Shown: positions 55,121-64,000 of the stretch, piece after piece
How positions within the stretch are numbered: position 1 is the first letter of the stretch
Layout: every line of letters starts with the position of its first letter
NCBI GenBank assembly: GCA_050084985.1
Contig: JBITNC010000001.1
Location: forward strand, 42,470,001-42,534,000
Source of the DNA: Nageia nagi
Lineage: Eukaryota; Pinophyta
Reading direction: 5' to 3'
Length of the DNA: 64,000 nucleotides
The notes under the pieces: model-generated
What the model was told of the DNA's origin: nothing
Database searches by the model: none
The model's input: only the letters and a program-made list of their open reading frames with translations
Position numbers and translations under genes: made by a program

Positions 55121-57666
55121 TGTTATCTTATCTAAAATTAGGCCTTCACTTAGATGCTTACACAAGAGGAGCCTAGGTCTTACTAATCCTTAACCAGTTC
55201 CCCTTGAGTAGCAATATACTCTCACAAGGAGATGTATGAGCTATTTTACAAGGTTCTAATGTTTATTGGATTGACCAAATTATTAATCTTAATTAGGTTT
55301 CAAGTTGTCCTTCTAAATTATCATGATTATTCCTGAATGGATGTACAGATATGTGGTATCACTACACATATACTTGTCCACCTAATAGAGTTATGTCCAA
55401 ACCAACAAAGGATTTAAGGGATATTAAGCAGTACATATTTTTCACCACTTGGATCATCAAATTTAAAGGCTCAAGTCCACCTATCATCACCTCATGGCTC
55501 CCCAAACAAGTCATGTTGCAAAAAGTACATGTGAATGTGTTCATTTTAGGGGGTTGGTCATATCAATGTTTGCATTTTTGTTTGCATAATCAAATAAATC
55601 AAAAAGTAAAACATGAATGAAAGAGCATAAGTAAAAATTTTATCCATTCAATAACTTGAAACCTAAGTGTCTAATGGGTTTTGTTTACAACCCCTAAAGG
55701 ACATCGTTGCATCATCTCTTATTTTGCACAAGTCCATAAGAGCATGCATCAATCCCATAAGTATAAGTATGGATTATGAATTTTAAAGAAGTATGCATTA
55801 ATCTAAAAATTAAGCATGCATTATTTTTTCATAAGAATTGAAAGTTAAGAGGCATAATCATGCATTTTTAAGTCATAAGCATGCATCTTTCAAAATTTTA
55901 AGTCTTAAGCATTAACAAATTTAAAGAGTAACTAGACATTTATTAACTTTAACAAATAAGTATTAAGCATACACAAAATAGAAGTATTTATCTTAAAAAT
56001 TAAGTACTAACCATGCACTAAGCATAAGTACTAATCTTAAGCATGCAGTACTTTAACTTAAAAATATGCCTTTAAGTAATTAAAAAAAATGTCCCCTATT
56101 ATTATTTTTATTTTGTGTTTGAATTACTAAGCATACTTATTAGCTTAAAAAAATGCTAAGCATTACTTCAAAGAATGATACTTTAAAAAAATGAAAAATT
56201 AAGTCAAAGACATCATATCTGCCCCCTTTTGACTTAAATCATAAGATCCCTAAAAAAATAGGAAAATGAGGGAAACATTGAAAAAATTCACAAAGTAGGT
56301 AGGGGTAGAAAAAAAATGTAGTTGGAGGGGAGACTAACAAGCATCGTCCAAAGGCAGTAGGTAGTAACACACATGAGCACAATCAAAGCATGGGCATAGG
56401 ACTCAAATGAAATGATAAGAGAATAAAATTAGATGATTCAAGAAGAACACAAAAGGAAAATAAAAAAGGCTTGAGAGTAGAGGAGACAAGCATGAGGAGA
56501 AGAGGCATGCGCAGCAGGAGGAGTGATTAGCTAAGGCAATGTTTTTTTTGTTTTGGGTATGCAAGGGTATGGAGAACTAGAAGTTCATAAACCCATGTTC
56601 ACATGGAAGGAGATCATCGTATAGGGTGATTCATACAAGGGAAATGGGTAGAGAATGAAGAGCTTCAAAAAGAAGAAGCTCCTATGTCCAGATGATCAAA
56701 TGCAACATTATTGAGAGCAAAACGCATTCATCTTGGGAAATTTATTACATCTCAATTGGAGGAGACTTGCAAGAGTCGACTATTAACTTCGATCCACACC
56801 ATGGATAGGTAGGACCGATGCATCTACGATGTTCTATCCAGAAATGTCTAATAAAAAATGCCAAGTTTCAAGCATTGGGAGGAGTAAAATAATAAGAGAG
56901 CATAAGGAAGGAAGGATTCAACACTAAGTTTGAAGTCAAAGTTCAAATGAAGGCATTGAAGAGCCACAATGCTAAGCAAAGAATCATGCAAAGAAGGTGA
57001 CCTGATGCACGATTGAGCTGTGGGAGGAGAGGACGGTGGGAAGGATGGAAGGTGTCACTAGAGGAGGAGCTCTATAAATATTATGTTCAAAATGTTGAAA
57101 AACAAAATGTAAAAAAAATGTATGTTTACAACATGAATGCACCTCCCCATTTTTGAATATATAATTGGGAAGATGAAAAAATTACTCATAAAATAATAAT
57201 TTTTTTTTTTAACATTTATACATAGTTACCTAAAAAGACATATAAAAAAAATGATTACACCTTTTTTAAAAAAAAATAGCATAAGAATGGTACAAAATTG
57301 CATCTATTTCTTAATTTTAAGCATATTTTGTAATATTACTTTTGTAATAGTAATATTACAAAAAATTTTATATAATGACCCTTTTTCTTAAAAATTGTAA
57401 CAAGAAAAAAATTGCAAGTAATCAGAGAAGGTTAACATTAACCAAAATTTTGCAATTTTGTTAGCCATAGTATGGTCAAAGTAAAGGTAAACACATAATA
57501 AGTAAGATGTGAGTAATAAAATGTAATAATCAAAAATGAAAAAGAGGAGAGAATTTAAGTTTTACCTTTTCTTGATTTTTACTTCAACAACAAAGTGTAG
57601 GATGAGAAGTGAAGATCACCAAGATGTAGCTTCCACACCAAGGGTATGAATATGAGCCTTCATGTA
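55121..57666 (-). other. leader of the inverted copy
   Basis: Homologous in inverted orientation to the outer leader (46,420-47,230, and probably parts of 29,902-31,184 and 41,627-42,295). There are no genes. It includes T-runs and A-runs and a GC-balanced segment around 56,470-57,060. Confidence 0.6.
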
Positions 57667-57682
57667 GCTCTGATATCAATTT

Positions 57683-58120
57683 TAAGAAATTAAAATTGAT
57701 AATATAATTCTTAAACTACCAAGATCACATAAAAGCTCACAATTACATCAAACAAATACATAAAGTAACCTCATAACACAAGATGTAAAGTGGCTCTTTC
57801 AACTAGGAGTATATCCACTAACTAGATCTTTACTTCTCTCATAAATATAACTCTCTTACAATTCTTCTAATCTCAACTCTCGTATATCATTACAAAGAGG
57901 GAGCCTTCTATTTATAGGTCAAAATCCTTCTTTGGATGACCTAAGCATGACATGCACATCTTTGACCAAAGGGCATGCTCATGACTTGGAGTGTAGGATA
58001 AGTTATATTTGTTATATTCACTAAAATACTTAAGGTATCAAATAATACCCTTAAGTATTAGTGAATTTACATAGAATATTTAATACATATATTTACAATA
58101 ATATATTATACATTCCAACA
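57683..58120 (-). repeat. 5' LTR of the inverted copy (right end)
   Basis: 438 bp. It is about 40 bp shorter than its partner through a deletion near 57,875 (the segment at about 50,515-50,570 of the left LTR is missing). On the minus strand it starts TGTTGGAATGTATAATAT, and the tRNA-Met-type primer site follows with one change (TGATATCAGAGC). Confidence 0.9.
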
Positions 58121-58125
58121 ACTTT

Positions 58126-58430
58126 ATAAACATTGGACTCTTCAAATGTTTTTCTAACTCTAGTCTATATGTGCTCAATCAAAGAAAGGACATGGTCTTG
58201 ATTCTCCTTTATGTGTATAATCTTTTGATTACTAAAATTAATGATGAAATCATTCAAGAGTGCATATCCAAACTTAAGGCAACATTTGAAATGACTGATC
58301 TTGGTCTTTTACACTACTATCTTGGAATGCAAGTGTATCAATACAAAGATTGTACTTACATCAATCAATCTAAGTATATACAAATATCTTGCAAAAGTTT
58401 GGAATGGAGGAGTGTAGATATGATGTAATA
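58126..58430 (+). pseudogene. outer copia reverse transcriptase, C-half
   Basis: Resumes the RT split at 50,317. It has INIGLFKC, NQRKDMVLILLYVYNLLIT, IIQECISKLKATFEMTDLGLLHYYLGMQVYQ and YINQSKYI. The catalytic box that should read YVDD reads YVYN, so both catalytic aspartates are lost. The TSD-joined frame and order fit the left half exactly. Confidence 0.88.
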
Positions 58431-58489
58431 TCAATCTCTTTTGGAATCACTATTTTTCTAAACTTCAACTCTTAGTTAGTTGATGCTAC

Positions 58490-59165
58490 AACTTATAAGT
58501 AATTAATTGGTAGTCTTTTGTATTTGATTATATCTAAGCTAGACATTACCTTTACAGTGAATCTGATGGCATGATTCATGCAAAAATATATGTTGAGCAC
58601 TTTAATGATGTTAAACAAATCTTGAAGTATGTTGCAAGGACTAAGGATCTTGCTCTAAAGTATTCCAAGTTACCCTCATCTGTTATCTCTTGATTCTCAA
58701 ATTTTGACTATGGAAGAGATAGAGATGATAGTAAGTCAACCACTGCATATGTGTTTAGCATTGGTTTAAGTGTTATCTCTTAGGCTTCAAAGAAGCAACC
58801 TACTATTTCTCTTTCCACCATAGAAGTTGAATATCATGGCATGTCTATTACAGCTTAGGAAGCCATTTGGCTAAGGCATCTTCTAAAAGAAATTAGGCAT
58901 GAGCAAGGTGGCTCATCTTTGATCTCTTCAAATAATTAGTCAGCTATTTCTTTAGCTAAGAATATATTATTTCATCAAAGAATAAAATATATGGAAATCC
59001 ATGCCCATTTTATCAAAGAGAAGTTTCTTGATGGCATCATACACTGTAGTATTATCCATCCACCTTGAATTCCGTTGATTTGTTCATCAAGCCCCTCCCA
59101 AAAGCTCAATTCTATAAGCTCGATGATGTTATCAAGTTGGTGAAGTTGCCCTCAAGGGGGAGTGA
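58490..59165 (+). pseudogene. outer copia RNase H (pseudogene)
   Basis: Decayed RNase H in shifting frames: QLIGSLLYLI, DYGRDRDDSKSTTAYVF-like sequence near 58,705-58,750, SWASKKQPTISLSTIEVEYHGM (58,780-58,840), EAIWLRHLLKEI, FHQRIKYMEIHAHFIKEKFLDG, and the polyprotein end near 59,075-59,150, which matches positions 1-120 of the window. Confidence 0.8.
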
Positions 59166-59979
59166 AGTTTGAATTTTTGTGTTGAATTCATGTTTATGAT
59201 GAAAACTTCACCCCTAGGAGGATTTTGTGTTGTATAGTGTTGACTTTATTGTACACCTTCATGGTAAGTTCGCTCTACATGAGAAACTTGTTGTACAAAT
59301 TAATCAATTTTGCACTGTTTAGTTATCCATATGAGAGGAACTCTTATGTGTCTTTTGGCATTATTTAATTATCCATATGTGAGGAACTCATATGTACATA
59401 CTCTATTTTTTAGTCAATCTAGCACTGTTTAGTTATCCATATGTGAGGAACTCTTATGTATCTTTTGACATTGTTCAATTATCCATATGTGAGAAACTTG
59501 TATGTGCTTGCTTTATTTTGTAATTATAATCAACACATATTTTATATACAGTAAGTGATTATGAATTTTTGGCATGGCATCTTCATGATGACTTATAGTG
59601 CACCATTAATTAGTTCATGATGGCATTTGTGTGATTCATCTATCCTTGTTGATATGAATATGATGCATCTAACTAATCTTATTATATGAACTGCTTATGA
59701 ATTGTAGGTTCCTTTAAGATTATAGGTTACTTACCTCAGGTATGCAAGCTCTTGAAGACTCTTCATGACTTCTAGTTGGGTGAGTACTTCATGTACATTG
59801 AAACTGGTTGTGATTAATGATTGTATTTGGCAAGTAGTGAGTCTCAAATTAGATCTTTCTTACTTCAAAAATATGTAAAAAATTTTCATTTTTATTGTAT
59901 TTATTTGGAAGAGAACTCTCTAACTTTCTCTTCTTTTTCTCTCTTACTCGCTCTATCCCAATATTGCATTAAGAGGGAG
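59166..59979 (+). repeat. 3' untranslated repeats and polypurine tract, outer copia
   Basis: At about 59,240-59,300 one GGTAAGTTCGCTC...GTGAGAAACTTGTTGTACA unit occurs, then four units of the TTATCCATATGTGAGGAACTC type up to 59,500. A GATGACTTATAGTGCACCATT block near 59,588 is shared with 660 and 51,450-51,640. The polypurine tract AAGAGGGAG (59,971-59,979) ends the internal region. Confidence 0.8.
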
Positions 59980-60466
59980 TGTTGGAATGTATAATGCATT
60001 ATTGTAAAGGTTGTATTAAATCTTCAATGTAAATTCACTAATACTTAAGGGTATCATTTGATACCTTAAGTATTTAAGTGAATATGATAATATAACTTGT
60101 CCTACACTCCATATCATGAGCATGCCCCTTGGGTAAAAGGATGTGCATATCATGTTTTTGTACATTAGATAAAAGAGTGATCCAAAGAGGGATTTTGACC
60201 TATAAATAGAAGGCACTATCTTTGTGATCATAGACCAATTGTGGAGTAAAGTTATGCTACAAGATAGAAGTGTAGGAGTTGAGATTAGGAGAATTGTAAG
60301 AAAGTTATATTTGTGATTGAAGTAAAGATCTAGTTAGTGGATGTACTTCTAGTTGAAGAAACCAATTTACATCTTGAGTTACTTTGTGAGATTGTTATAT
60401 ATGTATTATGAGCTTTCAAGAGATCTTGGTTGTGTAGGAATTATCTTACTAGTGTTAGTTCCTTTA
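59980..60466 (+). repeat. 3' LTR of outer copia element
   Basis: 487 bp, starts TGTTGGAATGTATAATGC, ends TTCCTTTA, followed by the duplication AGAAT at 60,467-60,471. It is 17 bp shorter than the 5' LTR, partly from a small loss near 60,390. Confidence 0.9.
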
Positions 60467-61961
60467 AGAATGAGTAGAGGAGTGAGTTATATGGTTCACA
60501 GGCTCAGATGAGGTAAATCACAAGAAGAGAGGAGTTTTCTTAGTGTGACATGTACTAAAGGATCCTCTAGCATAGTATGATCTATGATTGAGGCTCTTCA
60601 TTACCTACTTATTAGATGTTATTATCTATCCAGATAAGAGCAACAAGAAATTTTCTATGAGGATGGTGCCTATTATCATGGATATGGTTTTACATGAGCA
60701 ATGATATGCATGGTGCCTAGCTATCTTGGTACAATTATACCATGATTTGCATTTATTTATGAAGATGGAGAGAGGGGGGAGATAGGTGGCTCACTCTATA
60801 ATACTACAAGTATGGGCCTACAATCACATAAGTATCTCTAAACTGACCTCTCTACCATTAGAGGTACCTAACGATGTGCCCACATGGTAGCTATGGGCAA
60901 CTACATAGGTCTTGAATTTTTTGATGTTGATCTAAGGGGATGGAGGATATGGTTTGACCTACTTAGGGAGTCCTAAATGTACTAGTGTCCCTACATACAT
61001 GCCCTAGAGTGGGTCAAAAATATACATGAGCTAGCATGGGTGAGACATTCTACATACATTTAGGCATGCAGGGCACTGGTTGAGTGATATAGGTCAAAGC
61101 GAGTACTTCGATAGTTTAGGATGTAGTAAGGGATACCAGATGATTATGAGATAGTAGTATACTACTATCATAATAGGGATTTTACAAAGAACTATGAGTC
61201 AGTACCAGATTTGGATTCTTAATGGACATCCCATAATGAGTACTCTAATTATGAGGATGACCCAGATATAGATGATCTTGAGCATATTAAGGACTACATG
61301 GACTGGTGGCGAGGATGTAATCTTCACCACCTAGGCATACATGAGGTAGACTAAGTTGAGGGTGATGGAGGAAAATATGACATAAGGGATGCACAGACTG
61401 GGTGGGACATAGAATACACTTAGATAGGATGGGGTTCATATGACATGGGTTATGCACATGATGAGACACTCAACGTGGGTCATGATGACAATGAGGAGAC
61501 TAACCTAAACTAGAATGATTATGATCTAGACATAGATATAGACACAGATGTGATTGAAGATGAGGAGGATGATCATGGTATTTATTTATTTTTTTATCTT
61601 ATATATATATATATATTTTATAAATGCATGTAATATTGATATATGCCTTTTATCTATAGATGATGAGGATCTTAAACTAGATATGGCTCAGTTACATATG
61701 CTCATAGAGCAAAAGGATGTTAAAATCATAGAGCTATAAGGTCAACTACAATATGAAGGAGGAGACTATAATAGCCTATTTTAGGACCTACAAAGAGGAA
61801 ATGCATGGAGACAGGGCCTCTATGAGCAATTGCACAAGGCCAAGAAGCAAATGGGTGAAGAAAAAGTGGGGGTTGAGAAATACAAGGCTAGGCGTGGGAG
61901 TAGTGGTTCTAACAAGGCTACTAGTTCTAATGTAGGGGGAGAAGATCCTTTTTGGAGGTGA
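60467..61961 (+). pseudogene. plant mobile domain (PMD) protein gene, 3' part
   Basis: Continues the gene cut at 29,382. The C-terminal half of the domain is recognisable in shifting frames: a FSMRMVP segment near 60,656, LVQLYHDLHLF near 60,730-60,760, and the diagnostic IILQVWAYNHISIS with PLEVPNDVPTW (60,795-60,890), matching the usual 'LLQLWAWERL' of PMD proteins. An acidic region leads to an 82-bp intron (61,578-61,659, GT-AG), then a coiled-coil tail (DDEDLKLDMAQLHMLIEQKD) and a serine-glycine end with TGA at 61,959-61,961. Several internal stops show it is a pseudogene. Confidence 0.65.
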
Positions 61962-62280
61962 TAGTTCTAGACATATGATGATCACTAAGCCATGATGATA
62001 TTTTGCAAAATGATAAACTTTTTTATAATATATAAAAGACAACTTTTATTTATTTGCTTTGTTATTTGTGATATGCATTTATGATAAGTATGAGAGCTAA
62101 AACTCCACACAAAGAGGCATTCATTAATTTTTAGTTTATCAAAATCCAACCATGAAAGAGGATCACAAGCGATCCATTCTTGATAAAAATGCTCCTGTTA
62201 TGGTGTCAAAATGATCCCTATTCTTTCCATCATGATGTTGATTATTTCATCTATCCAACTATCAGTTGCATTAGTGTTAG
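61962..62280. other. short spacer between PMD gene and gypsy gag
   Basis: Contains one degenerate unit of the 37-bp minisatellite (about 62,085-62,120) and a GGATCACAAGCGATCC-like motif also seen near 28,250-28,330. No gene is seen. Confidence 0.5.
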
Positions 62281-63245
62281 TAAGATTGTGCATGTTTACC
62301 AAATGACATAACCAGAGGGCCTTGTGCCTCCGTTGGTACTAGCTTCATTCCATTATTTTCCTTATTATGCCCCTATGATAATGGGCTCTTTCATCATGTT
62401 TTTTGTGTATACAATATTCTTGTGTTGTGTTATGGTATGGGGTTCTTGTAAATCTCTAATTTCTCATTATCTACATGTACAAGGGTCTTTTTTTATTCTT
62501 CTTATTTTTTGAATGATATTGCTTTCTTTAGGGGTTTTATGTTTGGATGGACAAGATGTTTCTTTCACTATTGTAACTATTGCTATCATTCTCATAGTTG
62601 ATGGTTTCCTTTCCTTTCTTTTAAATTTTCAAGAATCAATTTTCACCATGTGTTTTTCTTTTTGAATCATAGACATAATCATCTCAGAGAGATGTTGCTC
62701 TAGATAGTTAAAAAATTCCAATATCATTTCATCTCTAAGGGATTTTATCAACATATGTTTTAGCTCTTTTTCATTTAGATTTATGAATGTTGTTGCTTTC
62801 CTCCATGCTTTTACAAATTCATCAAATGGTTGGTTCTCACCTTATCTCATTTTCACTAAATCAACAAGGGTTAGTTTTCTTTTTATGTTGTGTTGATATT
62901 GATTTAGGAATTTTTTTTTAATTGCTCATAATTGGTGATATTTTTATTTTTAAGACTATAAAACCATTTGGAAGCTTCCTTCCCTAAATTAAGTTGAAAT
63001 AATCTTGCTAACATATCTACATAATGTTGATGGTTACAAGCTACTTCCTCAAAGATTATGATGTGTATTCTCGGATTACTAATACCATCATATTTATTTA
63101 AATCTATGTCTTCCCTTTCCCATATTTTGCCTTTTATTTTTGCACAAAAGGGGTTTCTTTCATTTAGCTGTTCACCCTTTTTTTCTTTACTTAATAATGT
63201 TAGCCTCTTTAGTTGTTCAACCATTACTTTCAGTTGTGCCATTCT
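62281..63245 (-). pseudogene. Ty3/gypsy gag (minus strand, pseudogene)
   Basis: Read on the minus strand from 63,242: MAQLKVMVEQLKRL, then the capsid segment DLNKYDGISNPRIHIIIFEEVA and LNLGKEASKWFYSLKNKNI (matching the gypsy 'GxALxWFxSLPxGSI' block), a decayed 'FDEFVKAWRKATTFIN' part near 62,770-62,830, and a zinc-knuckle-like YCIHKKHDERAHYH near 62,370-62,420. The open piece is 62,904-63,242. No protease or RT follows on this strand; the PMD gene lies there in antisense. Confidence 0.7.
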
Positions 63246-64000
63246 TTTCTCTGATTTTTTTTTTGTTACACATAGTTACATTGTTATTGTTTTTCTTTTT
63301 CTCAAGGGGATCGAGTTTTTCAGTTTCTTCCTCATTCTCATATTCAAGTGTTTTAGGAGTGAATCTCCCACTTTGATCTCTCCATTATTGGATTAGTTGA
63401 TTGTCTAACTCTCTAATAATTACTTTCCTTACACATATTTGAGCTTTTTGATAAGACCATGTGCTTGTTGTCTTTCTCAACTCTATCTCTTTAATCTTTT
63501 TTCTCTATCTGACCAATAAGGGTAAGCGTTGATAAGTCCTTATGCCACAGAGTCAGTTTCAAGTTCTATTTCTATTTCACTATCTAACTCATCATCAAAT
63601 TCTACTGTCTTATCATCCAAATGTTCATAATTAGCTTATTTTGGTGTTATTGGTTCATGACTTTTTAAATTTTTTACAAGTGTTAAGGGTGATGAAGATT
63701 GATGAAGGTTTAACTCAAGGATGAAAGGACAAAGCATACAACATTTCACATGGATTTTTGTAGAAAAAATGGGCCATATGCGATGCATTTCAACAAGATT
63801 TAGATCATGGAAGGTTTTGTTTTGATTTACTAAGGTGTACAACAAAAGGGGTGGCTCTAGAAGGTGACCTATGACTGCTTATAACCAAAAATTTGTAGAT
63901 GATATGTAATGAATGAGCTATGGTGGGATCTTTCGTAAACTTATAGAATATCCTTGGTAGTTTATGAATTCTTGTACTAACCTCAATTTATCTTTTGTTA
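63246..64000 (-). other. probable gypsy gag N-terminus and leader
   Basis: On the minus strand are decayed pieces with acidic EFDDELDSEIEIELETDS (near 63,545-63,600) and a REKRLKR...QQAHGLIKKLK basic stretch (near 63,440-63,510), which resemble the N-terminal part of plant gypsy gag. No LTR or primer site was identified before the window ends. Confidence 0.4.

Larger units (their letters stand above)
50318..58120 (-). mobile_element. inverted family A relative inserted in outer RT; no pol seen
   Basis: On the minus strand: 5' LTR at 57,683-58,120, primer site at 57,667-57,678, leader homologous to 46,420-47,230 at about 55,120-56,050, 3' repeats at 51,640-52,380, polypurine tract next to 50,794, 3' LTR at 50,318-50,793. 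A perfect duplication ACTTT flanks it (50,313-50,317 and 58,121-58,125). The LTRs belong to the same family as the host element. I find no integrase, RT or RNase H motif on the minus strand between the LTRs; the central part has only short fragments, so the copy appears non-autonomous or pol-deleted. Confidence 0.88.
29383..60466 (+). mobile_element. outer family A Ty1/copia element hosting three nested insertions
   Basis: The element is bounded by LTRs at 29,383-29,886 and 59,980-60,466 and by a perfect 5-bp duplication AGAAT (29,378-29,382 and 60,467-60,471). Inside are a tRNA-Met-type primer site at 29,890, gag near 47.5 kb, protease, integrase and RT to 50,317, the rest of RT and RNase H from 58,126, a repeat-rich 3' region and a polypurine tract. 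Removing the three insertions (31,185-41,626, 42,296-46,380 and 50,318-58,120, each with one duplication) leaves about 8.7 kb, a plausible copia length. Its coding regions carry many stops and frameshifts. Confidence 0.9.

Overview
This is nuclear DNA of a seed plant. It holds one recognisable housekeeping gene with plant splice sites, the splicing factor PRP31, in a very gene-poor, AT-rich, transposon-packed setting. Many old decayed retroelements and degenerate Arabidopsis-type telomere-like arrays would suit a large genome such as a gymnosperm's, but that is an inference; nothing here fixes the species. No CRISPR array, operon or organellar block is visible.

Left part (1-19,500). The 3' end of a Ty1/copia element (here 'family A') with its 3' LTR ends at 1563. 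It abuts a 1.4 kb block of degenerate CCCTAAA-type repeats. After about 3 kb without genes comes a decayed Ty3/gypsy element (5.9-9.06 kb) whose gag holds a 565-bp solo LTR with a perfect ATATG target duplication. A decayed, 5'-truncated copia (9.06-13.2 kb) follows. Its integrase is split by a 1059-bp CACTA-type element with a TAT duplication. A second telomere-like block lies at 13.98-15.43 kb in the opposite orientation, then relics of a CACTA-like element with a right terminus at 18,139, and a tRNA-derived SINE.

PRP31 (19,638-24,636). Eight coding exons can be placed. The first coding exon carries only the ATG. Exon 4 lacks one base relative to the conserved reading frame. Intron 1 carries an antisense gypsy reverse-transcriptase fossil.

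Right part (24,637-64,000). After a 407-bp MITE and a 37-bp minisatellite comes a plant-mobile-domain (PMD) gene. It is split at 29,382/60,467 by a 31-kb nest of retrotransposons. The outer shell is a family A copia element (29,383-60,466, duplication AGAAT) that holds three later insertions: (1) a copia element at 31,185-41,626 (duplication AATTA), part of which has since been tandemly duplicated as a 5.4-kb block; (2) a 4.1-kb non-autonomous element at 42,296-46,380 (duplication TGCTT) carrying a captured fragment of an S-adenosylmethionine synthetase gene and a long acidic gag-like ORF; (3) an inverted family A relative at 50,318-58,120 (duplication ACTTT) that landed in the reverse transcriptase of the outer copy and shows no pol of its own. 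Beyond the nest the PMD gene resumes and ends at 61,961. A gypsy gag fossil lies on the opposite strand just beyond it, so the PMD gene may have been an antisense passenger of a gypsy element.

The order of events can be read from the target-site duplications: PMD locus, then outer copia, then the three inner insertions, then the tandem duplication.
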